Source of the DNA: Spirosoma endbachense
GTDB lineage: Bacteria; Bacteroidota; Bacteroidia; Cytophagales; Spirosomataceae
Assembly: GCF_010233585.1 (NCBI RefSeq)
Contig: NZ_CP045997.1
Coordinates: 4,117,768 to 4,181,767 of the forward strand
Direction: 5' to 3'
Length of the DNA stretch: 64,000 nt
Position 1 is the first letter of the stretch. Every line of letters begins with the position of its first letter. This document shows positions 1 to 8,230 of this stretch, piece after piece. A program made the position numbers and the translations under genes. The notes below the pieces were generated by a model that ran no database searches, was not told the origin of the DNA, and saw only the letters and a program-made list of their open reading frames with translations.

Positions 1-1594
1 AACGCATGGCCTCCCCAATGGTTCGATCGAAATCCAGCATTTCCTGAACGACATAGCTCATTTCATTGGCATGACCACCGTAGTCGATCTGAGCGCCTTC
101 AGCCATAATAAAGAAGCCATTCTTATTTTCTTTTAACTCCGTAAGCGTTTTTTGAAGGCTTTTGACCAGAAAATCCTGGCGACCTTGTTTTATCGGAACG
201 ACCGCCTGATCATCGAGCAGCACGAAGGGGCGTTTGAGTCCTTCCAATTGGTTAAAGCTCGTACCAATCTGGTATCCTCGCTGACGAAGTGTATCCAATA
301 CTTTTTCTTCCTGAAAATACCGATAACCACCACCAATCAGAATTTGCACGGGCTCTCTCAAAAAATCGCCCGCAATTTCCCGTTCAAAGGCACGGTCTGG
401 CTGGTGTGCATAAAAAACTGCCGGAGTTGCATCGGTAATCGGTCCCGCAGAAACAAGGCCACTGACCATGTCCCATTTTTTTATGAGAGTCGGAATGGCA
501 GGCCACTGCCTGCCCGTCGAATCGACACCAATGGCCCGGTTGTTGGTTTTCTGACCGGTAGCCATGGCCGTTCCTCCGGCGGCCGAATCGGTAATATACG
601 TGTCGGCGGCACTCGTTTTAGAGAACCCGATATTGAGCAGTTTTGCCAGATTAAGATCTCCCCGGTTAGCCGTGAGTCCGGCATAGATCTGGGCAAGACC
701 CATCCCATCACCAATCAGCAGAATAACATTTTTGACACGACTACGGCTATCATTGTTGCGGTAAATGGGCTGATAAACCGGGTAGGGTGCAGGATTCTGA
801 TATTCGGCGGTTGGGCGTAAACTCAGGAAATGACCAAGCGGAGCGATCTGATCGGTATTGATAAAGTCAACTTCCAGATTCATCAGCGTTTTCCAGGTGT
901 TGATGTTATCGGGCGTAGCCCAGAATCGAATCTTCTTCCCCTGACGATGAACCTGCTGAATTACTTGCTGAATCCTGACCCGTTCTTTTTTGACAATAAG
1001 TCCCTTTCCATTCCAACGGCTGTACTGGGTAAAGCTCTGGCTAATTAACCCAATGTGGCCTGCCTGTTCAGGCGTATAATCGACCTCAGGTCGACCATCG
1101 AAAAGAATCCAGTCAGGGTATTGCTTAAATTGATCAGGTGCAGGCACATTGCCACTCACGACAACCCGCACCGGACCACCCGTACCAAAAACGTCTGGAT
1201 AAGCACTCAGCGCCTGTACCAATAGTGGTAAAGACAGCCGAGCCGGTGTTTTCAGGTCGATCAGCCATTGAAGGCCATAGGTAGCTCCCGGATAAATTTG
1301 TCCTTTACCCGACCGGACTTTTTCCACAATTGGCTTGATGTACAAAGCCTCCAGCGTCCGACTGGCGGTTATATCGGCCGAATCATGGGCCACGTAGAGT
1401 TGCCCGTCCCGCCGGTAAACATCCGCTTCAATTGACCCAAATTTCTGGTCATAAGCCTGCCAGAACGGAATCGTCTGTTCATAGTCGTTATGCGAGTGGG
1501 CCTGGGCAGGTGTATAGCGACTAGCTGACTGGGCTCTGCCGTTGGAAACGACGAGAGCCCAGAACAGCATCGACAAAAGCAGCGGACTTTTCAT
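1..1594 (-). CDS. Secreted PLC-like/alkaline phosphatase fusion protein (C-terminus beyond window)
   Basis: One uninterrupted minus-strand frame runs from an ATG at 1594 off the left edge (531 codons visible). It starts with a Sec signal peptide (MKSPLLLSMLFWALVVSNGRAQ region). Residues ~25-255 resemble the PI-PLC/GDPD TIM-barrel superfamily: an AHSHNDY motif near residue 30 and an EADVY...VAHD motif follow. From ~280 onward it is an alkaline phosphatase of the PhoA superfamily: metal-binding IGDGMG near residue 296, the nucleophile motif TDSAAGGTAMATG with Ser ~337, and a late AEGAQIDYGGHAN block close to the edge. The expected role is release of phosphate from organic phosphate esters outside the cytoplasm, with the PLC-like part possibly acting on phosphodiesters. 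I checked that the start, the DGMG motif, the nucleophile and the late block share one frame, so it is a true fusion. Whether both halves are catalytic is unknown. Confidence 0.88.
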   Translation of the reverse strand, partial: MKSPLLLSMLFWALVVSNGRAQSASRYTPAQAHSHNDYEQTIPFWQAYDQKFGSIEADVYRRDGQLYVAHDSADITASRTLEALYIKPIVEKVRSGKGQIYPGATYGLQWLIDLKTPARLSLPLLVQALSAYPDVFGTGGPVRVVVSGNVPAPDQFKQYPDWILFDGRPEVDYTPEQAGHIGLISQSFTQYSRWNGKGLIVKKERVRIQQVIQQVHRQGKKIRFWATPDNINTWKTLMNLEVDFINTDQIAPLGHFLSLRPTAEYQNPAPYPVYQPIYRNNDSRSRVKNVILLIGDGMGLAQIYAGLTANRGDLNLAKLLNIGFSKTSAADTYITDSAAGGTAMATGQKTNNRAIGVDSTGRQWPAIPTLIKKWDMVSGLVSAGPITDATPAVFYAHQPDRAFEREIAGDFLREPVQILIGGGYRYFQEEKVLDTLRQRGYQIGTSFNQLEGLKRPFVLLDDQAVVPIKQGRQDFLVKSLQKTLTELKENKNGFFIMAEGAQIDYGGHANEMSYVVQEMLDFDRTIGEAMR

Positions 1595-1722
1595 TGAGTG
1601 ATTAGCAAGCCGTCCTACTGATAAAGCAGTAACGGTCAGAGCGCTTTCGGTTTACTGAAGCACGGATAAATTTTTCCGGCCTGATTTGCGGCAAACAGGC
1701 CGGTATGTGTTTTTATAGTAAA

Positions 1723-1983
1723 CTAAGCCATTACACTTGCATCGGCCTCGCTCAGTTTCGCCTGTACTGCCCGAGCAAACGATACTTTGTCCGATTTTCG
1801 GTATTGTTCCGGAGACAAAGCTCCTGAATCGGGCGTAAAATCATCGGCAATGTGTAGGCAGGCTGCCCAAACTTCCGGATTTGTAACAATTTTGTACTGG
1901 CGAATGGGTGTATCGGCCCCAAACCAAAGCCCGATAATATTACTGATAGTTACTTTCATTCGATGAGCCATCGGTACTTGCAT
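1723..1983 (-). CDS. Small hypothetical protein
   Basis: This is an 86-codon open frame with no recognised domain. ATG codons at residues 1, 5 and 9 are all possible starts; MKVTISNIIGLWFG is the most natural beginning of a soluble fold. The sequence is mixed in composition with several Trp and Cys residues and no membrane segment, so it reads like a small cytoplasmic protein. It lies in the same direction as a second small frame 63 bp upstream (2047-2322), and the two may be co-transcribed. Function is not predictable from sequence alone. Confidence 0.5.
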   Translation of the reverse strand: MQVPMAHRMKVTISNIIGLWFGADTPIRQYKIVTNPEVWAACLHIADDFTPDSGALSPEQYRKSDKVSFARAVQAKLSEADASVMA

Positions 1984-2046
1984 TTATTGAAAAAGATGAA
2001 GACGTGATTTGCATTTATTCTCACTTTACCGGCCTTACTTGTACGC

Positions 2047-2322
2047 CTAGCCGTCGCTGGGCTGCATAAGTCCCGCGAATGGAGAAATTGCGGTCAAATA
2101 TTCACGGGCAATCTTACGGATCGAATCCAACGCTATTCCATCAATGAATTGGCCAGCATGGTCATAGAGCGTAGCCTTGTCGGTCAGACCGTCATAGATG
2201 CCCTGTGGCATCAGTTCATGGTCTTCATAACCCCAGAATAAAAAATCCAGTGCGTCAACTAAGCTCTCAAACCCAAGGCTACGGACGGTTTGCAGTTGAT
2301 TAAAAACAGCGATAAAGCGCAT
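2047..2322 (-). CDS. Small hypothetical protein
   Basis: A 91-codon frame starts with ATG at 2322 (MRFIAVFNQLQTVRSLGF). It has balanced composition, alternating hydrophobic positions typical of a small alpha/beta protein, and no signal or membrane segment. No family is recognised. It is followed on the same strand by the 86-codon frame at 1723-1983, suggesting a two-gene unit. The normal amino-acid composition favours a real gene. Confidence 0.5.
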   Translation of the reverse strand: MRFIAVFNQLQTVRSLGFESLVDALDFLFWGYEDHELMPQGIYDGLTDKATLYDHAGQFIDGIALDSIRKIAREYLTAISPFAGLMQPSDG

Positions 2323-2568
2323 AGTAAATCATCATGTCGTTTACGCAGCAAAGGTAGCTGGCTCCCAATAAGGCTACGTTAAGCCTATATTATAAAATGG
2401 AAAATTCGCCTGAACCACCCGATTTAGATACCGACAGATCAACTTGTAGCCTCACTTCATTCGGAAGTAAATATGTAGAAAAGCGTCATTTTCATAACAA
2501 TTTCATAACCAGTTTTGGGGTGACAGCCAGGAATTTGACTAGTCAAATCAGGGTAATTACTGCTGGCT

Positions 2569-2715
2569 ATGATTTCCCATTGGATTAACGAGCTGATGAA
2601 CCTGTTGGCGGGCAACAGCCGCTACGTTCATTACACCCGACTCAGGAAGCTTGTCTTTATCGGCATTCTATTCCTCTTTTTGGTCATCTCCATCCTGTTG
2701 TTCTTTTTCGTGTAG
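2569..2715 (+). CDS. 48-aa tail-anchored micro-protein, paralogue of the ORF at 39435
   Basis: ATG at 2569 opens a 48-codon frame ending with TAG at 2715. The N-terminal half contains HWINELMNLLAGNSRYVHY; the C-terminal half is one hydrophobic membrane helix (LVFIGILFLFLVISILLFFF). A second short frame at 39435-39563 begins with HWLNELINLLGGNSRYVHY, identical or conservative at nearly all of 19 positions although the DNA differs at many third bases. That pattern suggests selection on protein. The cytoplasmic N-terminal motif with a C-terminal anchor suggests a tail-anchored membrane peptide. No function is known to me. Confidence 0.55.
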   Translation: MISHWINELMNLLAGNSRYVHYTRLRKLVFIGILFLFLVISILLFFFV

Positions 2716-2862
2716 TCTCCCTCAGCAGATAGAGAATATATAGTTGAAACACTGTTTGCAGTAAGCTGTAGGCATTGCTCTCATTTGGCGATAGCTAGTC
2801 TCTGGCTAACCTTTTCTGTCGTGTAGTTATTTACCGTTTACTCAATTAGCACTATCCGGCAT

Positions 2863-3105
2863 TTGCTTTTGGAGCCAGTACCAATTGGGCAAGATCTTAA
2901 TAATCCAGTGTCAGTCTGGACGCAAAATTGTTATGTACGATGGGATACACACAGCTATACATACCAAAATGTTGGTAACTTCGTATTACCCACATGGATA
3001 AGCTTAACCGTTGCGGAAAAAGGAATCCATTATTTCCGGGCTTATATCATCCTAAAAGATGGTACTACCCTCTACAGCCGAGTGGGTACGTTTTTGCCCC
3101 AGTGA
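2863..3105 (+). CDS. Small hypothetical protein, uncertain start
   Basis: This is an 80-codon frame whose only early start is TTG. The translation contains GIHYFRAYIILKDGTTLYSRVGTF, which looks like a beta-sandwich edge, and the composition is protein-like. There is no ATG upstream in frame and no recognised family. It may be the 3' part of a decayed secreted protein. Kept at low confidence. Confidence 0.3.
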   Translation: MLLEPVPIGQDLNNPVSVWTQNCYVRWDTHSYTYQNVGNFVLPTWISLTVAEKGIHYFRAYIILKDGTTLYSRVGTFLPQ

Positions 3106-3170
3106 ATTTCAACAAGTAGATCAACCGAGAATTACATTATATTTACTACCTGTTATTTCTGCTTTCTGCT

Positions 3171-3356
3171 ATGACAATCATTATTATCTGTGTCGGAATC
3201 GTAGATGCTTTAGTCGGCGCTTTTCTCTTCAAAAGCATGCTCAGTTCCGATAAATTAGATCATCCAGCCCGGTTTGGCAATTTATTAACCTCCTGTTTAA
3301 TGCTGAGCAGTGGCATACTTCTGCTTTCACTGATGTTTTGGGGCACTAGTTTTTAG
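3171..3356 (+). CDS. 61-aa two-helix membrane protein
   Basis: ATG at 3171 starts a 61-codon frame with two hydrophobic segments, residues ~2-22 (TIIIICVGIVDALVGAFLF) and ~38-57, separated by a short charged loop (KSMLSSDKLDHPARFG). This is a plausible small integral membrane protein of the inner membrane. It is not part of an obvious operon. Family unknown. Confidence 0.45.
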   Translation: MTIIIICVGIVDALVGAFLFKSMLSSDKLDHPARFGNLLTSCLMLSSGILLLSLMFWGTSF

Positions 3357-3618
3357 GGAGTCACCCGCATTTCTTTGGGTTGATCAGACCAACCGCTTTG
3401 ACTTACGAATCATCGTTCCAATTCATCGCGGATTGTACCTATCCTACTATAAGCAGTACAAGTATTGCCAGTTAAAATCAGGAATACGGGTATTGGCTAC
3501 TTTTCTGTTATCTACGTGCGGTAGCTATTGCAAATGTAAAGTCTACCTTTCACTTTCGACTGATATTGACCGGATCGAATTAGTCCATATAACAACCACG
3601 CTAAGTAGAGGACAGGTT

Positions 3619-4956
3619 TTAGTCCTTCCACCCTTCTGGCTTGAACGGTGTTTGTCGGTCACTTTGCAGGCAGGGTGCCAGGGGAGGCCGGTCGGCGTTT
3701 GGCCATAAGCGAACCTTGGCTTTTTGTCGCTCGCCCAGATACGGTGGAGAAGGTTCTAAAGTAGGCTGACGGGCGTTGAGTGCATAGAACAAACCATCAC
3801 TGACTGATCCGTAGGAGCCATTGGCCCGCGTCGTATCCACTGGCCCAGTCGCACCATAGGATACACCTTTCGTATCTTTACGATCCAGCCAATAGTGAAC
3901 CAGCGAAATGGCTGACGCCGAAAAGTAGCCCACTGCCCGACTTTGTGGTTGATCTGCCTGATACACGTTACCCCCTAAAGCCGAAGGTGGCGTATCGGCC
4001 AAGCCACCTGTATGCTGGGTCTGCTCCTGAAAGAGCTTATAATACCGGTAAGCATCAGCGGTCAGGGATAACTGGCGTACATCGACCAGACCAGGGCCGT
4101 TATCATAATAGGGAATCTGAGCCACGCGTTGCTGGATGATAGGTCTGCCATTGGTGAACTGATCGTCAAATACCAAAATATCATACCCATAAATCAGTTG
4201 CCAACACGGCGTCTGGCATCCATAATCATAAATCCAGTTCTCCTTTGGAACTTCAGGCGCTTCTTCCCCTGCCTTACCCGCCGGGGGACTAAAACAATCT
4301 TCATACAGTTCTGTGCCTGTTACAAAGTAATCACGAGCTCTGTAAACATTAGGCAGCACCTTGTATTTTGAGTAAACACCCTGCCGACAGCTATGGCACC
4401 AGTACTGACGCTCCCAGAGTTTCCATTCCCAACGGTAATAATTGCGCTCGCTGCCAGGGTCCTGGCTGTCAATAAATATGTCATGAGCAGCCGTATAGCC
4501 GTTTAGTTGTTGCAGGGATAAGCTGGCAGGATTAAAGCGGGCGGTTATTCTGTCAATCGGTGCGACGAATGGCATTACCTGCTGGCTGGATACATAGCGG
4601 GTTCCGTCGGGGAGGGTAAAGCGAAGTTGATAGGCATGGCCCACCTGCCCTCTGAAATCGCCAGGCAGTTGATAGCTGCCATCCAGAGTCTCATGACAGG
4701 TAATGAGCTGCGAAGAATCGACCATGATGTCCACAGATGCTTTCGTAACGGGCACTGTCGTGAATTGCCCGGTTAGTCGATCCGCCTGTGCCTGACTAAG
4801 CTTAATAATCTGGGGCTCCGCCAGGTTGGTCAGCGTACCCTCAACCAGGAGAATTGTCTTTGTCGAAGACAAGGTCGTTTCCTCTGGATCAATACAAGCG
4901 ATGGGTAAGATGAATACCAGTAAACTCATGAACACATAGGATGCAACTGTGCGCAT
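3619..4956 (-). CDS. DUF4249 family outer-membrane lipoprotein
   Basis: This 445-residue protein starts with a lipoprotein signal peptide and lipobox LPIAC (Cys21). The mature part matches DUF4249 as I know it: an early ILLVEGTLTN strand, a SQQVMPFVAPIDRI segment, and a central cysteine-rich region with paired Cys residues around a conserved NYYRWEW stretch. DUF4249 proteins of Bacteroidota are usually encoded next to TonB-dependent receptors and are thought to sit on the outer membrane with them. Here no receptor is adjacent, so the partner is elsewhere or lost. Its biochemical role is unknown. Confidence 0.8.
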   Translation of the reverse strand: MRTVASYVFMSLLVFILPIACIDPEETTLSSTKTILLVEGTLTNLAEPQIIKLSQAQADRLTGQFTTVPVTKASVDIMVDSSQLITCHETLDGSYQLPGDFRGQVGHAYQLRFTLPDGTRYVSSQQVMPFVAPIDRITARFNPASLSLQQLNGYTAAHDIFIDSQDPGSERNYYRWEWKLWERQYWCHSCRQGVYSKYKVLPNVYRARDYFVTGTELYEDCFSPPAGKAGEEAPEVPKENWIYDYGCQTPCWQLIYGYDILVFDDQFTNGRPIIQQRVAQIPYYDNGPGLVDVRQLSLTADAYRYYKLFQEQTQHTGGLADTPPSALGGNVYQADQPQSRAVGYFSASAISLVHYWLDRKDTKGVSYGATGPVDTTRANGSYGSVSDGLFYALNARQPTLEPSPPYLGERQKAKVRLWPNADRPPLAPCLQSDRQTPFKPEGWKD

Positions 4957-5295
4957 AACTGGGATTTGGGTAAATGATGAACTGTTGATAAAATCAGTTG
5001 AAGGCTCTATTCTACTATTTTAGTTCTCTTTTCAACGAATGGATACCGCTTCCCGTCACAAAACGATCCTATCAAGTCGCCGTTTCGGGTTCGACATTTG
5101 ACTTGCTGGCCCAGACCGAATCGTATCCGGTCAATGGGATGACCTATTGTCCTCACGATACGGGTTCTGGTGAGTTTATGACCAATAGGGTTACTAGAAC
5201 CAACCTGTAAGCTGAATAAGAGTAAGTTCACTCAATACTAGGCTTTCACTAGAAGACCTGTATTGACCTGGCGAGTTCACCTAACCCTATCTGGC
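4957..5295. other. Intergenic, no supported gene
   Basis: This gap separates the divergent DUF4249 gene and the DUF5958-like gene and must contain both promoters. The overlapping opposite-strand frames of 70-74 codons here have low-complexity translations and no family match; I take them as chance frames. Confidence 0.5.
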
Positions 5296-6057
5296 ATGAG
5301 CTTAGCGGAAGAAATAACCCTCTACCAATTCGGGCAAGGGCATCGTGCGGATGGTGATCTGCTGGATCAATTTAACCAACTCGATGAGCTCAAAAAAATC
5401 CAACGAGTCGTGGAGCTATTTGACCTAGTACAGCAATCAAAGCCTGACGATACCGACCTGGAGCAGGCCCTGGCAACTAGCCGCTTACCAGCTCCCGCTC
5501 TTTCCTATTTAGTCTTCAAGGGCCATCGGCTACAGCGAAGTTTACCAATAAGTCTGGCACACGCTGAGCTTGACCGGTCATATCGGTTACTATTACAACT
5601 CTTTAAGAAAGTCTATCAACGGCAATTGGAAGCTGAAAAGCAAAATCCAGCCAACTGGATGTTTTGGGACTTGTCAAACCCTGAAGTTGTGGCGAGTATA
5701 GGCACTTTACACCAACAGTTAGTCGAAGAGGTCTATGCCTGTGCTGGCTATCGAAGCGAATTTGCCAGCCTCTCCAAGCTGAATTATACCCGAAAAAGTA
5801 CCTGGCTGACCAATCAGGAAGAACTCACTCCCGAGCCTCAGACCCACTTTTCGTTTCTGACCTATGAAGAGGTAGTAAACCGATCGATTCCTATGATTGG
5901 TGAACCGCAACTTCGTGCCATCTCGCTTCTTTGTAATTCGTTAAACAAAGCGTTGGCAAAGCAGTATGGGTTAACGACAGAACAGGTGACACGCTTAATC
6001 TGGGATGTGGTGGAAAGGCACATGCGCGAGCAGTACAATACAGGGCTTTTTGACTAA
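5296..6057 (+). CDS. DUF5958-like protein
   Basis: I chose the ATG at 5296 (MSLAEEITLYQFGQG) over a TTG 11 codons upstream, because the motif after this Met resembles the beginning of DUF5958-type proteins of Bacteroidota. The first ~140 residues follow that family's pattern: an EEI..YQFGQG opening, a helical middle, then LYLVFKGH-like and LLLQLFKKVYQRQLEAEK segments ending near NPANWMFWDLSN. The remaining ~110 residues are a less familiar helical extension. It is likely cytoplasmic, with no catalytic motif visible. The family assignment is moderate and the function unknown. Confidence 0.65.
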   Translation: MSLAEEITLYQFGQGHRADGDLLDQFNQLDELKKIQRVVELFDLVQQSKPDDTDLEQALATSRLPAPALSYLVFKGHRLQRSLPISLAHAELDRSYRLLLQLFKKVYQRQLEAEKQNPANWMFWDLSNPEVVASIGTLHQQLVEEVYACAGYRSEFASLSKLNYTRKSTWLTNQEELTPEPQTHFSFLTYEEVVNRSIPMIGEPQLRAISLLCNSLNKALAKQYGLTTEQVTRLIWDVVERHMREQYNTGLFD

Positions 6058-6193
6058 GCCCCTACGTTTTGCCCGAACCGACAGAACAGAATCAATGTAC
6101 AGCCAGCCAGAGCGGTGATTTCATCAACAAAACGGTCAATGCAACCTATAGTTCCTAACTGGCATCTGTAAGAAAATTACATAAAAAGCCTGA

Positions 6194-6904
6194 ATGAGAT
6201 TCCTCATCGCCTGTGTTGTTCTTTTTCTCGTGCCCAACTGGTCATGGGCCACCTGGTCGATTATTATCATTGATCCGAAAACAGGAGCAATTGGGATGGC
6301 GGGTGCTTCCTGCACCTACAATTGCAGCGGCATTGGTCAACTAATACCGGGCCAGGGAGCAATCATTGTTCAGGCAATGAGCAATGCTGACGCCCGACGA
6401 AAAGGCGTCGAAATGATACAGGCGGGACACACGCCCCAAGCTATCATCCAGGCGCTAAGGAGTCCAGTTTTTACCCCTGAAGAGCAACAATACGCGGTTG
6501 TTACGCTAAACCACCTAGCGCAACCCAGCACCTATACAGGATCAGCAACGAATTCGTATACGGGAGCGCTTACCATGAAGGGAGTTTCCATCCAGGGAAA
6601 CACGCTGGCTAGCCAGGACGTATTAGCCGCTGTGATGCAGGCAGTGGTGAAAGGTCAGAACGAAAACCTGCCGATCGAGGAAATTCTGATGCTCGCATTA
6701 GAGGCCGGTTCTACGGCAGGTGGTGATCGGCGGTGTGGCGAGCAACGAGCTAGCTGTGCGTTCATTCGTATGGCTAAACCCACGGATAAGCGGGGCCGGC
6801 CGACTTTATTTCTGGAGTTTTTTGGCCAGCAGCGAAGTGGCCGGAACGCCGTCCACCTATTAAGGGGAAAGTACGAAAAGTGGAAGGCCAGACACCGGGT
6901 TTAA
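6194..6904 (+). CDS. DUF1028 domain protein, secreted
   Basis: This is a 236-residue protein with a short signal peptide (MRFLIACVVLFLVPNWSWA). The mature N-terminus begins TWSIIIIDPKTGAIGMAGASC and continues with PGQGAIIVQAMSNADARRKG, the hallmark of DUF1028, a family with an Ntn-hydrolase-like fold. The GSTAGGDRRCGEQRASCAF segment near residue 175 is also characteristic. The enzymatic substrate of DUF1028 is not established; family members often have a secreted or periplasmic location, in agreement with the signal peptide. It stands alone between unrelated genes. Confidence 0.85.
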   Translation: MRFLIACVVLFLVPNWSWATWSIIIIDPKTGAIGMAGASCTYNCSGIGQLIPGQGAIIVQAMSNADARRKGVEMIQAGHTPQAIIQALRSPVFTPEEQQYAVVTLNHLAQPSTYTGSATNSYTGALTMKGVSIQGNTLASQDVLAAVMQAVVKGQNENLPIEEILMLALEAGSTAGGDRRCGEQRASCAFIRMAKPTDKRGRPTLFLEFFGQQRSGRNAVHLLRGKYEKWKARHRV

Positions 6905-7008
6905 CCGAACCCGTTCAAATCCAAATCAGCGGCTACAATCCCCCTTCATGGCTTGAAAACTCCACTGTCCACAGCAATCATACAGCAGAAAATTCATGCT
7001 AACAAATC

Positions 7009-7443
7009 CTATTTTGATGCTTCGTAACTCGCAGATCGGGCATTACCCGTAACCGTCCCTGTAGCAACACGAATCGTTATGGTGCCATTGGTAATGTTGC
7101 CACTGGTGCTTCCAGCAGTGAATGTTTCCTGAAAATTAATTGCCTTTTCTGTTCCGGTAAGCTTTACGCTGCTCATCGCAATGACATTCTTCCCTTCGTT
7201 TACACCTATATAGACAAGATTTGTATCCATCGGAATGATTTCTATCGTGTTCGTACTGCTGGGTGTTACCGTGGTTGTATTACCAGACACTGTAACCGAA
7301 CTTATCTGATATACCCCTTTTGCCGCAGTTGCTAATTCAGTCGATGTAGGCCCTATGGTCGAGGCATCATCATTTTTTGAACAACCCCAAATAATCATTA
7401 ACAGGAAGAATGGTAAAAGTTTATACACAATTTTAGTGTTCAC
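7009..7443 (-). CDS. Small lipoprotein, function unknown
   Basis: I prefer the GTG at 7443 because it gives a compact lipoprotein signal peptide, VNTKIVYKLLPFFLLMIIWGC, with the lipobox Cys at residue 21; the longer ATG at 7503 would add 20 unrelated residues. After the Cys comes a Ser/Asn/Asp linker and a Thr/Ser-rich region with repeated short beta strands (VTVSGNTTTVTPSSTNTIEI). The size and architecture match small cell-surface lipoproteins of Bacteroidota. No known domain is recognised. Confidence 0.6.
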   Translation of the reverse strand: MNTKIVYKLLPFFLLMIIWGCSKNDDASTIGPTSTELATAAKGVYQISSVTVSGNTTTVTPSSTNTIEIIPMDTNLVYIGVNEGKNVIAMSSVKLTGTEKAINFQETFTAGSTSGNITNGTITIRVATGTVTGNARSASYEASK

Positions 7444-7735
7444 GATTTTAGTCGATTGATTTTGGAATAAAGAATTGCAGATGGGAACTCCAGTGAGTTG
7501 CATCTCGATAGGTTAATTCCATTGTCCGGCCAGAGGTAACAAAAAATCGCCATTTATTTGGTAGCCTTTGTGTGCAAACCTAATCACCCGAACTCGCTGC
7601 CAGCTGGCTGACCTCCACTACATACAGCGTGTTTTTACCCCACTCAAACCAGTCTCCGGTTCAACTATATACGGTTATTAAGGGGTACCACGCCCTCTAC
7701 CTCTTTCGCTTTTGCTGTCCACAATAGTACGCTCC

Positions 7736-7753
7736 CTGTCCGTTTCTGGACAG
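7736..7753. promoter_or_regulatory. 18-bp palindrome upstream of PadR/permease module 1 (candidate operator)
   Basis: CTGTCCGTTTCTGGACAG is an inverted repeat with 6-bp arms. It lies 118 bp before the PadR ATG at 7872. The same element, differing at one loop base, occurs at 28757-28774 at almost the same distance from the paralogous PadR start. A second shared motif, TGTCCACAA..GTACGC, sits just upstream of both. Conservation in otherwise diverged DNA suggests a binding site, most likely for the PadR protein. Confidence 0.55.
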
Positions 7754-7871
7754 ACATAGTCCGTTTAATTCCAATAAATATGGTCTCACTTAGCCCAATC
7801 GACCTATCATCTGGATTGGCACTGGATTTGTTTTGCTTTATTATAACTAAGTGTTCTCGTTAACTTAACCA

Positions 7872-8210
7872 ATGAAAAGAACTTTTCTGGGGGAGTTTGA
7901 AGAAGTAGTCCTGCTGGTTTTAGCCGCCTGTGCTGACGATGCCTATGGAGTCGTTATCTGGGAGCAACTTCAGCAGCAGACCGGCCGCAGCATTACCATT
8001 AGTGCCGTACACGCCACGCTGTACCGACTCGAAGAAAAGGGCTATTTATCCTCGCAGCTGGGTGGTGCCACCGCCGAACGGGGTGGCAGGCGAAAGCGGT
8101 ACTTTGCCCTGACTGCTTTGGGCAGTAAAGCCCTACTGGAGATTCAGGCCATGCGTCAACAACTCTGGCAGGCTATTCCGGATGGCAAACTTCAATTGAT
8201 TGGTCAATAA
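7872..8210 (+). CDS. PadR family transcriptional regulator
   Basis: This is a 112-residue winged-helix regulator. The N-terminus (FEEVVLLVLAACADDAYGV) and the recognition region (ISAVHATLYRLEEKGYL) with the wing (ERGGRRKRYFALTALG) are the PadR signature. It is encoded 20 bp upstream of a large permease gene and almost certainly controls that module. The neighbouring palindrome at 7736-7753 is a candidate operator. It is a close paralogue of the protein encoded at 28892-29230. Confidence 0.9.
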   Translation: MKRTFLGEFEEVVLLVLAACADDAYGVVIWEQLQQQTGRSITISAVHATLYRLEEKGYLSSQLGGATAERGGRRKRYFALTALGSKALLEIQAMRQQLWQAIPDGKLQLIGQ

Positions 8211-8230
8211 CCCAACTCCTGACGCAACCG

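Noticed and set aside
152..1048. Plus-strand frames of 222 and 72 codons
   Set aside because: They are antisense to the phosphatase fusion gene, which has clear motifs; their translations are not protein-like.
3433..3708. 91-codon plus-strand frame
   Set aside because: Overlaps the 3' end of the DUF4249 gene in antisense and has unlikely composition.
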